In this document: positions 7,446 to 12,374 of the stretch, in pieces | Layout of the letters: each line of letters begins with the position of its first letter | Position numbering within the stretch: position 1 is the first letter of the stretch | From: Bacteroidota bacterium | Lineage (GTDB): Bacteria > Bacteroidota > Ignavibacteria > Tepidaquicellales > Tepidaquicellaceae | NCBI GenBank assembly: GCA_023429265.1 | Contig: JAEYVS010000047.1 | Location: 1-12,374, forward strand | Reading direction: 5' to 3' | Length of the DNA: 12,374 nt | Translations under genes and position numbers: made by a program | The notes under the pieces: generated by a model | Databases searched by the model: none | Told to the model about the DNA's origin: nothing | Seen by the model: the letters and a program-made list of their open reading frames with translations, nothing else

Positions 7446-8192
7446 TTATAAAGTACATTCATTTTTACTTTCTTCCAGTAGTTCATCTTCTAATTCAATA
7501 GCTTTGGGGAATAATATGTTATTCTCCAGATGAACGTGAATATGAAGATCCTTTTCAAAATCTTTTAACTCTTCATATAAGACTTTGAACGTCCCGCAAG
7601 CATTCTTTGGAGGTGTAAAATTATTTGTCAATTTTTTGATGTCTTCCATATCTCCTCCTGCTTCTGAATGTTCTTCTTCCATTACTTCGATTGGGTTCTT
7701 AATGCTTCCAAATGGAGGTATGCTTAGCGGAAGCGAATTCTTAGCCGCGGCAGACATTTTTTTAATATATGGGAAAAGCATCTTTTCTTCCTTCATCATA
7801 TGCAATTGAAGATCTTCCTTCATTGTATTGTAGATCTTTCTCAGCTGCAATAATTCAGGAAATCGGTCGCTATGTGCTGCGATTACCCTGTCTAAGTGAT
7901 GATCAATGGAAATTGTTGTATTCCTGATATAATAATGATGATTGTTGATTATGTAATCGACCAGAAAATCAGGCTCCCATTGATTAAAATGTGTGGAAGC
8001 AGAATTTAAATCATCAAGCTTTTCCAGCTTTACAATCAAATCGTTGACATCTAAGCCTTTTGCAGTACAAGCCTCTTCCAGGGTTCTTTTTCCACCACAG
8101 CAAAAGTCTAATCCTGATTCTTCAAAAATTCTTGCAACTGTAAAATTTTGAGCTGTTAATTCACCTAGTGTATTTTGTTTGTTGGCTTTCAT
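7446..8192 (-). CDS. ric: Iron-sulfur cluster repair di-iron protein (RIC; ScdA/YtfE family)
   Basis: RIC proteins restore Fe-S clusters damaged by nitric oxide or oxidative stress in the cytoplasm, using a hemerythrin-like di-iron centre. The 248-residue product has both expected parts. The N-terminal ScdA_N (DUF542) domain holds the CC motif GLDFCCGGKRTLEEAC (Cys31, Cys32). The hemerythrin-like four-helix domain has candidate ligands His85/86 (NNHHYY), His131 and Glu135 (LQLHMMKEE), His175 (EEEHSEAGG), and His219 and Glu223 (HIHVHLENNILFP). GGAG (8203-8206), ten bases before the ATG, supports the start. It is the first gene of a probable operon with smp1 (17-base gap) and nirK1. A perfect DNR/FNR-type box lies upstream, which fits induction by NO. 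A 10-bp inverted repeat abuts the start codon. Confidence 0.95.
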   Translation of the reverse strand: MKANKQNTLGELTAQNFTVARIFEESGLDFCCGGKRTLEEACTAKGLDVNDLIVKLEKLDDLNSASTHFNQWEPDFLVDYIINNHHYYIRNTTISIDHHLDRVIAAHSDRFPELLQLRKIYNTMKEDLQLHMMKEEKMLFPYIKKMSAAAKNSLPLSIPPFGSIKNPIEVMEEEHSEAGGDMEDIKKLTNNFTPPKNACGTFKVLYEELKDFEKDLHIHVHLENNILFPKAIELEDELLEESKNECTL

Positions 8193-8229
8193 TAGTGTAA
8201 TTCTCCTTTTTTATAATAAAATTACACTA
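8193..8229 (-). repeat. Inverted repeat abutting the ric start codon, Shine-Dalgarno in the loop
   Basis: TAGTGTAATT (8193-8202) and AATTACACTA (8220-8229) form a perfect 10-bp dyad with a 17-base spacer. In the mRNA sense the spacer holds the GGAG ribosome site (8203-8206), and the last arm touches the ATG at 8192. As RNA it could form a hairpin that presents or hides the ribosome site. As DNA it covers a candidate -10 region and could be an operator. Which of these applies is not shown by the sequence. Confidence 0.5.
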
Positions 8230-8245
8230 TTGGTAGTTGAATGTC

Positions 8246-8261
8246 TTTGACTTAGGTCAAA
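8246..8261 (-). promoter_or_regulatory. FNR/DNR/NNR-type box of the ric-smp1-nirK1 operon
   Basis: TTTGACTTAGGTCAAA contains TTGAC-N4-GTCAA (8247-8260), a perfect dyad of the type bound by DNR/NnrR/FNR regulators, with one more symmetric base on each side. Its centre (8253.5) is 61 bases from the ric start codon. If TAATTT (minus strand, 8224-8219) is the -10 element, transcription would begin near 8212 and the box would be centred at -41.5, the class II activator position. The -10 is weak and is an inference. The CRP-family protein encoded at 10490-11185 is the natural candidate ligand. Confidence 0.85.
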
Positions 8262-8315
8262 TAACTCCTAACTAACTGATATATTAATATTTTTGTGGTA
8301 AGATTTCATTAAAAA

Positions 8316-8342
8316 AAAGGAGCGGATACACTCCGCTCCTTT
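8316..8342 (-). terminator. Rho-independent terminator of nirK2
   Basis: AAAGGAGCGGA (8316-8326) pairs with TCCGCTCCTTT (8332-8342), an 11-bp perfect stem with a 5-nt loop. Read on the minus strand it is followed by eight T in total. It starts 10 bases after the nirK2 stop and closes the copy 2 transcription unit just upstream of the ric promoter region. Confidence 0.92.
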
Positions 8343-8351
8343 AAATATTTA

Positions 8352-10040
8352 CTAGTACTTTGACTTAATTGATCTAATATAGAAAAGTACTATTATTAAG
8401 ATTATAAAAGATACTATGCTCAAAATAATCAAAAATAAATTCAAAGTTGAAGAAGAACCATCACTTTCCATAACCTTTACAACACCTAACATATATGGAT
8501 GTGGAGTACACATATATTTGTAATCACCTTCTTCTTCCAGCACAACCTCAAATGTCTCTGTATGTGCCAGAAGTTCAGAACTAAATGGTTCTGGGGATTC
8601 ATATGTAATTACATTATGAATACCCGCAAATTCTCCTTCCATATACGAGAATACATCTTCGTTAACCCATTTTACTTTTGTTCCCGGAGCTACCTGTACT
8701 ACTTTAGGATAATATGAATTACCTATAATTTTTATCGTAACTTCCTTAATACTATTATCATATATCACTGGAGCATCAACATCAGGGCTCCCCGGTTCAA
8801 AAGGAGATATTATCCTTGTTGATTTTTCCTTGATTTCCTTCATTTCTTCAGGAGTATATACTGGACCATCTCCCATCACTACTGCCGGTGTACTTGCGCT
8901 GTCATCACATACTAATAACCCTATTGCTCCTCTGTCTGTTGAGCCAACAGCATGAGTCAGCATTGTAAATGCTCCTTCATCAGGCGGCATTCGAAACTCT
9001 ATAACCCATGAATCTGAAGGTCCTGCAGTTACAGTCTGACCTCCAGGGAAAACAACATCAGGATTTCCCTGCCAATATACATAATCCCAGATTATACCTA
9101 CAATATGAAATGTGGATAACAGATTGGGACCGGTATTTAAAAAATATATTCTCACATAATCACCCGGCTTAGCCTTTATGGGTTCTTCCACATATCTGAA
9201 TATCTTACCATTAAATGTTACATACATTGGATTGCTTTCTACTGCGTCTTTTCCACTTGCGTAAAATTCATGCTGATTTAAATATATTTCTACGTCAGGT
9301 GGTTTGTTCAGGATTTGCTCCAATTTGTACTGTTTCTTGGGTTTTACCACCATCATTCCATATTGACCAAATATTACGTGCATTGGTATTGCATGACCTC
9401 CCGGAGCACAATGGTACATATATACTCCTGGAGTATTTACCTGGAATACCATTGTTCGGCTTTCATCAGGAGGAATCTTTCCTAAATACTTTGATGTTTG
9501 AGTATAAGCAGCGTGTATTGATGCCCCGTGTGGGACATTTCCTTTATTATTTACTGTAAATTCTACTATATCTCCTTCTTCAACAATTATTGTAGGACCG
9601 GGAATTGTACCGTTTGTCACAAAACCTTTATAGAGCACTCCATTCCCAAGATAAGTTTCACCTTCATAAAGATCGATACTGACCTTTTTAGTTGGAGCAG
9701 TATTTTGAGGGACATAGCTTGTAGGTGGTAATGGAAGGTTTTTGTCTCTATCCATTATACTAATAAATTCATTATCTACCTTGGGTACTTGCGTTAGAAT
9801 GCTCCCCTCGGGCAATGTTACTACTGAACTTTTATTTCCTGATGAATACATTGAGCCGGAAGATTTTAGGTTATTGATCGAACCTAATAATTCTTTTGCT
9901 ATTAGAGTATTCTCTCGGGTTGTGGTGAGTTCATTATAAAATTCCGAATTGCATCTGGGACAAGATTTTGCTTCATAAGTGAATACTTGAAGAATGAATA
10001 GTACTACAACTAAAATAAACAGGTTTCGTAGATTTTTCAT
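8352..10040 (-). CDS. NirK-like three-cupredoxin copper protein, copy 2, membrane-anchored
   Basis: This 562-residue paralogue of the protein at 5347-7053 aligns without a gap through about residue 525, so numbering is the same. I count 24 differences in residues 101-400 (92% identity) and 19 in 401-500. The signal peptide and the C-terminal tail differ more. All metal-site positions agree with copy 1: type 1 His171, Cys211, His221 with Gln226 axial; type 2 His176, His210, His363; Ser174 and Ile317 where classical NirK has its catalytic Asp and His; C-terminal blue-copper His475, Cys511, His514, Met517. The CPRCN motif (Cys27, Cys30) is kept. A membrane helix runs from about 534 to 555. The ATG at 10040 lies 14 bases after the smp2 stop and has no evident Shine-Dalgarno, so it is probably translated by coupling. 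Codons are more AT-rich than in copy 1. Confidence 0.88.
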   Translation of the reverse strand: MKNLRNLFILVVVLFILQVFTYEAKSCPRCNSEFYNELTTTRENTLIAKELLGSINNLKSSGSMYSSGNKSSVVTLPEGSILTQVPKVDNEFISIMDRDKNLPLPPTSYVPQNTAPTKKVSIDLYEGETYLGNGVLYKGFVTNGTIPGPTIIVEEGDIVEFTVNNKGNVPHGASIHAAYTQTSKYLGKIPPDESRTMVFQVNTPGVYMYHCAPGGHAIPMHVIFGQYGMMVVKPKKQYKLEQILNKPPDVEIYLNQHEFYASGKDAVESNPMYVTFNGKIFRYVEEPIKAKPGDYVRIYFLNTGPNLLSTFHIVGIIWDYVYWQGNPDVVFPGGQTVTAGPSDSWVIEFRMPPDEGAFTMLTHAVGSTDRGAIGLLVCDDSASTPAVVMGDGPVYTPEEMKEIKEKSTRIISPFEPGSPDVDAPVIYDNSIKEVTIKIIGNSYYPKVVQVAPGTKVKWVNEDVFSYMEGEFAGIHNVITYESPEPFSSELLAHTETFEVVLEEEGDYKYMCTPHPYMLGVVKVMESDGSSSTLNLFLIILSIVSFIILIIVLFYIRSIKSKY

Positions 10041-10054
10041 TTAAATTCATTTAT

Positions 10055-10423
10055 TTAAAGCAATAGAATAAATAGTATAATGTTTAGTATAAGTGCCAGC
10101 AATACTAAGAGATAAGCCATATTTAATATTCCAGCTGATGGAGCATGCTGAATATTTTCCTTGGGGTTAATCGAGTATGGAGCAAAAACAGTTCTAACTT
10201 CTTTAAGAACCGGCTTACTTACAACAATATCTTTTCTGTCACCAAATTTAAGCAAACCGAAAAAAATTACAAACACAAGTAACAACAACCCATATCCCGC
10301 AAAGTGATGGTAGTTTGATTCTGTTTCAATGGGGGTATTTTGAGCGTTAGAAAAATTTGAGACTGTAAAAAAAATTAATATAGATAATACTCTTATCATT
10401 GCCATATTAAAGTTGAATCTCAT
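10055..10423 (-). CDS. Small secreted/membrane protein of the NirK-like cassette, copy 2 (smp2)
   Basis: This 122-residue counterpart of smp1 (7078) has the same layout. It has a signal-like N-terminus (VLSILIFFTVSNFSNAQ), a short polar stretch and a helix with FAGYGLLLLVFVIFFGLLKFG. A polar loop of about 45 residues and a C-terminal helix (MAYLLVLLALILNIILFILLL) follow. The helix core AGYGLLLL-FVIF-GL is shared with smp1, while the loops are hardly alike. Starts at 10405 or 10399 are also possible, since two in-frame ATGs follow and no ribosome site decides. It lies 66 bases after the regulator gene and 14 before nirK2. I know no function; its fixed place before each NirK-like gene suggests a partner or assembly factor. 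Confidence 0.8.
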   Translation of the reverse strand: MRFNFNMAMIRVLSILIFFTVSNFSNAQNTPIETESNYHHFAGYGLLLLVFVIFFGLLKFGDRKDIVVSKPVLKEVRTVFAPYSINPKENIQHAPSAGILNMAYLLVLLALILNIILFILLL

Positions 10424-10489
10424 TGTAATATATGAAAATATTACTTCTTTTTCTTTATATAAATTCGGAAGTTGTACGAATACTTTAGA
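10424..10489 (-). promoter_or_regulatory. Gap between regulator gene and smp2: dyads and possible -10, no FNR-type box
   Basis: GTAATAT-N6-ATATTAC (10425-10444) is a perfect 7-bp dyad beginning one base from the smp2 ATG. ATTCG-N9-CGAAT (10463-10481) is a second dyad, next to TTTATATAAA (10454-10463), which could hold a -10 element. No TTGAC-N4-GTCAA box and no terminator for the regulator gene are visible. smp2-nirK2 may therefore be co-transcribed with the regulator or read from a weak promoter here. Confidence 0.35.
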
Positions 10490-11185
10490 TTATGCTGATA
10501 CTTTTTTTAATTTATTTATATCCTTTATTATAATCTTTCTGCCTTCTACTCCGATCAATCCTGAATTCTGTAACTTCTTTAATGTTCTTGATAGTGTTTC
10601 CAAAATAGTACCCAGGTATGAAGCCAGATCGTTCTTGCTTATTGATAGTTCAATTTGATGATCATCTCTATTCTGTGAATGGTATTCTGCAATAATGTAT
10701 GCAGCAACCCTTCTGGTTACGTCTTTTAAAGTAATATCTTCAATATGCCTGTTAAGATGGCGCATTCTTTTTGCGAATCCTGATAGCAGTTTGAGGCATA
10801 TTCCAATATTATTTTTTAATAAGTTTACAAATTCTACAGCTGGAACTCTCACCACCTGAGTTGGGCTTTCTAATGCCATAGAATTAGCAGGATAATTCAC
10901 ATTATCACCCAATACATTTTCAAAATTCTCAAACAATGGTACCTCCGCAAAACTATGCCCCGGGTCTATTATATGCAGTATGTGCTCCCTCCCGTCATTA
11001 GATATCTTAAATACTTTAACAGAACCATGAATGACTATGTAAAATCCGTTGTAAGGTTCAGTATCAAAGAATATCATTTCACCTTTATCATAATCCTTCA
11101 CTTTGACAATTGAAGTTATAAGGTCCAGATCTTCATCCTGCAAAGAGGAAAACATGTATAACTTTTTCAATTTCTCACGAAGCAT
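10490..11185 (-). CDS. CRP/FNR-family transcription regulator, DNR/NnrR-like
   Basis: This 231-residue regulator has an N-terminal cyclic-nucleotide-type beta-roll (about 15-115, with KGEMIFFDTEPYNGFYIVIHG and GREHILHIIDPGHSFAEVPLF), a dimer helix (about 118-150) and a C-terminal winged helix-turn-helix. The recognition helix, SKNDLASYLGTILETLSRTLKKL, carries E-T-L-S-R (196-200), the Glu-x-x-Ser-Arg pattern with which FNR and DNR read TTGA half sites. There is a single Cys (130) and no N-terminal cysteine set, so it is not an oxygen-sensing 4Fe-4S FNR. Its context with ric and NirK-like genes suggests a DNR/NnrR-like NO sensor. The box at 8246-8261 is a likely target. GGAGG (11196-11200), ten bases before the ATG, is a strong ribosome site lying inside the upstream nitroreductase gene; only two bases separate the two genes. 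Confidence 0.88.
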   Translation of the reverse strand: MLREKLKKLYMFSSLQDEDLDLITSIVKVKDYDKGEMIFFDTEPYNGFYIVIHGSVKVFKISNDGREHILHIIDPGHSFAEVPLFENFENVLGDNVNYPANSMALESPTQVVRVPAVEFVNLLKNNIGICLKLLSGFAKRMRHLNRHIEDITLKDVTRRVAAYIIAEYHSQNRDDHQIELSISKNDLASYLGTILETLSRTLKKLQNSGLIGVEGRKIIIKDINKLKKVSA

Positions 11186-11187
11186 TT

Positions 11188-11847
11188 CTAAACAACCTCC
11201 ATTATTTCTTCCAATTTCTTCTTTTCAATGACCGGCACCTCGCAGCCTTCAGCAGGATACCCAACCGGTATCAATAAGAATGGTTTTTCGTTCTTTGGTC
11301 TATCTAAAATTTCCCGCAGAAAATTCATTGGTGACGGCGTATGAGTAAGTGCATATAACCCCATATTGTGTAACGCTGTTAATAGCATCCCTGTCGCAAT
11401 ACCGACAGAATCATTCACGTAATAGTTTTTCTTTATCTTTTCATCCTCCAGGTCATAATCTATTTTAAAAACAACAATAAGGTATGGAGCTATTTCGAGG
11501 AAATCTTTATGCCAGTCAGTACCGAATTGCTCCAGGTCTTTCAGCCAGCTTTCAGGCATTCTGCCCTCATAATTGTCTTTTTCTTCCTTTTCCGCCGCAA
11601 CTCGTATCTCCTTCTTTACCTCAGGTGATTTTACCACCACAAACCTCCAGGGCTGTTTGTTCGCTCCCGATGGAGCCGTCCCTGCAGTCTTAATCGCTAA
11701 TTCAATAAGCCTCTGATTAACATTTTCCGTAGAAAAAGCCCTTACCGTCCTGCGCTTGGTCATAAGCTCATAAAATGACTCTGCGCGGGATAACATTTCA
11801 TCCTCAGGATACTTCACGAACGAGTACTTCTCAAATTTATACTCCAT
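11188..11847 (-). CDS. Nitroreductase-fold flavoprotein, iodotyrosine deiodinase (IYD)-like
   Basis: This 219-residue FMN enzyme of the nitroreductase superfamily has KRRTVRAFS (31-39) for FMN phosphate binding, AGTAPSGANKQPWRFVVV (55-72) and THTPSPM late in the chain. It is closest in pattern to iodotyrosine deiodinases: the active-site lid residues of human IYD (Glu157, Tyr161, Lys182) match Glu89, Tyr93 and Lys114 at the same spacing, within EEKDNY...W..DL...GTDWHK. Reductive dehalogenation of halotyrosines is therefore a reasonable guess; a general NAD(P)H nitroreductase is the alternative. I choose the ATG at 11847. A TTG at 11874 would add nine residues but has no better ribosome site. 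It overlaps nothing and leads directly into the regulator gene, so the two are probably co-transcribed. Its link to NO chemistry is not obvious. Confidence 0.87.
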   Translation of the reverse strand: MEYKFEKYSFVKYPEDEMLSRAESFYELMTKRRTVRAFSTENVNQRLIELAIKTAGTAPSGANKQPWRFVVVKSPEVKKEIRVAAEKEEKDNYEGRMPESWLKDLEQFGTDWHKDFLEIAPYLIVVFKIDYDLEDEKIKKNYYVNDSVGIATGMLLTALHNMGLYALTHTPSPMNFLREILDRPKNEKPFLLIPVGYPAEGCEVPVIEKKKLEEIMEVV

Positions 11848-11863
11848 AATAAAATATTTTATT
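11848..11863. repeat. AT palindrome abutting the nitroreductase start
   Basis: AATAAAATATTTTATT is a perfect 16-bp palindrome directly before the ATG at 11847. It contains only A and T, so chance is a fair explanation. If transcribed it could form a weak hairpin next to the start codon. Confidence 0.3.
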
Positions 11864-11892
11864 CTTCTTAACAAAACTTAACTATTTCATCC

Positions 11893-11898
11893 ATTATA
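11893..11898 (-). promoter_or_regulatory. Candidate -10 element of the nitroreductase-regulator unit
   Basis: On the minus strand this is a consensus TATAAT, giving a predicted start near 11886 and a leader of about 39 bases to the ATG at 11847. No -35 element stands at ideal spacing: TTGCTT (11915-11910) is too close and ATGACA (11925-11920) too far. The latter lies in the palindromic repeat just upstream. Low confidence for that reason. Confidence 0.35.
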
Positions 11899-11920
11899 TT
11901 TCATTCAGAAAGCAACTCTT

Positions 11921-11946
11921 GTCATTCCTGCGAAAGCAGGAATCTA
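11921..11946. repeat. Dispersed palindromic repeat unit (GTCATTCCTGC type)
   Basis: GTCATTCCTGCGAAAGCAGG followed by AATCTA contains a perfect 8-bp stem, ATTCCTGC/GCAGGAAT (11924-11943), closed by a GAAA tetraloop. Close variants of this sequence are known as dispersed palindromic repeats in many unrelated bacterial genomes. It lies just upstream of the candidate nitroreductase promoter. Confidence 0.7.
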
Positions 11947-11959
11947 GAACATTTAAGCA

Positions 11960-11993
11960 TCCCCTCCAACGGAGGGGACTAAGGGGTGGGTTG
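11960..11993. repeat. Second palindromic repeat unit (CCCCTCC...GGAGGGG type)
   Basis: CCCCTCC (11961-11967) pairs with GGAGGGG (11971-11977) around AAC, and the tail ACTAAGGGGTGGGTTGA follows. This resembles a GC-rich intergenic repeat that I recognise from Bacteroidota-type genomes. It is sharply more GC-rich than its surroundings and starts 14 bases after the first repeat unit. Confidence 0.6.
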
Positions 11994-12014
11994 ACTAGTC
12001 TGTAAAAACTCTTA

Positions 12015-12045
12015 ACCTAAAATATCTACATTCAATATTTTAGGT
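12015..12045. repeat. 11-bp perfect inverted repeat
   Basis: ACCTAAAATAT (12015-12025) and ATATTTTAGGT (12035-12045) are perfectly complementary with a 9-base loop. There is no T tract on either side and no gene ends nearby, so a terminator role is doubtful. It may be an operator or another repeat arm. Confidence 0.5.
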
Positions 12046-12374
12046 AATTAACCGAAAATCCTTTTAATAAATACAACACTTCACACCTGGCAGCTCGTCA
12101 ATACTAAAATTAATCAACAATGTTTTTCATACACTTATTCACCCTTTTGTATAGATGCGCTATCTATCCTTTTTTTGTTTGACTTATATATGTGTGAGCA
12201 GTTATATTTGTTACAGAATTATCTTGATACAAAGCGGGATATTTGTAACAGTATTATATTTTAAAACAAAACTACCATTATCATCAAAATTCGAAAAAAA
12301 CTATTCAATAATCACGAAGTGATTCAAAAAAACGCCATATGGAAATCGGTGTATAAAAATTACACGATTTGAGC
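12046..12374. other. AT-rich region without a gene, possible upstream region of a gene beyond the window
   Basis: No coding frame of credible length or start is visible on either strand. The stretch holds ATAGAT/ATCTAT (12151-12167) followed by a T tract, and a candidate plus-strand promoter, TTGACT (12179-12184) with TATATT (12203-12208) at 18 bases. It also has two near-identical 13-mers ATATTTGTTACAG (12204-12216) and ATATTTGTAACAG (12239-12251), AATCAC-GAA-GTGATT (12310-12324), and a bulged hairpin AAATCGGTGTA/TACACGATTT (12343-12370) at the edge. A promoter region or an unrecognised small RNA are both possible. Confidence 0.35.

Noticed and set aside
7620..7645. Minus-strand ATCAA-N4-TTGAC as a DNR box
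   Set aside because: The half sites point the wrong way (inside out) and the sequence is coding in ric.
10642..10653. TTGATAGTTCAA as a second FNR-type box
   Set aside because: The half sites TTGA and TCAA are separated by four bases where FNR/DNR sites need six, and it lies inside the regulator coding region.
11872..11874. TTG at 11874 as the start of the nitroreductase
   Set aside because: The extra nine residues are basic/hydrophobic and outside the conserved domain, and no better ribosome site precedes it; the ATG at 11847 is preferred.
12151..12176. ATAGAT/ATCTAT hairpin with T tract as a plus-strand terminator
   Set aside because: The stem is six AT-rich pairs and no plus-strand gene ends upstream; kept only as part of the unexplained region.

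Overview
The window looks like a chromosomal segment of a moderately AT-rich, Gram-negative bacterium of the Bacteroidota/Chlorobiota/Ignavibacteriota kind. This rests on the GTP-type PEP carboxykinase, several genes with weak or absent Shine-Dalgarno sequences, the many secreted redoxins, and intergenic palindromic repeats of a kind common in such genomes. The assignment is an inference from style and gene content; there is no rRNA or marker gene to settle it.

Left part (1-5340): the 3' end of an NTF2/SnoaL-like gene on + converges on a minus-strand housekeeping operon, queC -> AI-2E family permease -> pckG (GTP PEPCK), across a perfect bidirectional hairpin terminator. Divergent from queC are two plus-strand genes for exported thioredoxin-fold proteins: a PRX_like1-type redoxin with CPFV and a C-terminal GCTIK motif, and a TlpA-like protein with WCAPC. 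A second long hairpin separates them from the next, convergent block.

Central part (5347-11185, all minus strand) is the notable piece. It is a nitrogen-oxide/NO-response locus holding two copies of one two-gene cassette: a small secreted/membrane protein with an AGYGLLLL helix, followed by a membrane-anchored, three-cupredoxin protein built like copper nitrite reductase (NirK) with an extra C-terminal blue-copper domain. Copy 1 follows ric (scdA/ytfE, di-iron repair of NO-damaged Fe-S clusters). A perfect FNR/DNR-type box (TTGAC-N4-GTCAA) lies about 61 bp upstream of the ric start, so ric-smp1-nirK1 is probably one NO- or anaerobiosis-inducible operon. Copy 2 follows a CRP/FNR-family regulator of DNR/NnrR type, itself tightly coupled to a nitroreductase of the iodotyrosine-deiodinase type. 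Both NirK-like proteins keep all type 2 copper ligands and most type 1 ligands. By hand alignment, however, the two catalytic residues of classical NirK (Asp98 and His255, Alcaligenes numbering) are Ser and Ile, and the axial type 1 Met is Gln. They are therefore a distinct NirK-like lineage whose reaction should not be assumed.

Right part (11875-12374) has no gene. It carries two adjacent palindromic repeat units, an 11-bp inverted repeat, a possible plus-strand promoter and further short dyads, and probably forms the upstream region of a gene beyond the window.

Working model (inference): the CRP-family regulator senses NO or low oxygen and activates ric and one copper-enzyme cassette from the box at 8246-8261. 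Ric limits NO damage. The copper proteins, held at the outer face of the inner membrane with their small membrane partner, process nitrogen oxides or pass electrons. The nearby exported thioredoxin-like proteins could keep copper sites or the conserved CPRC motif reduced.
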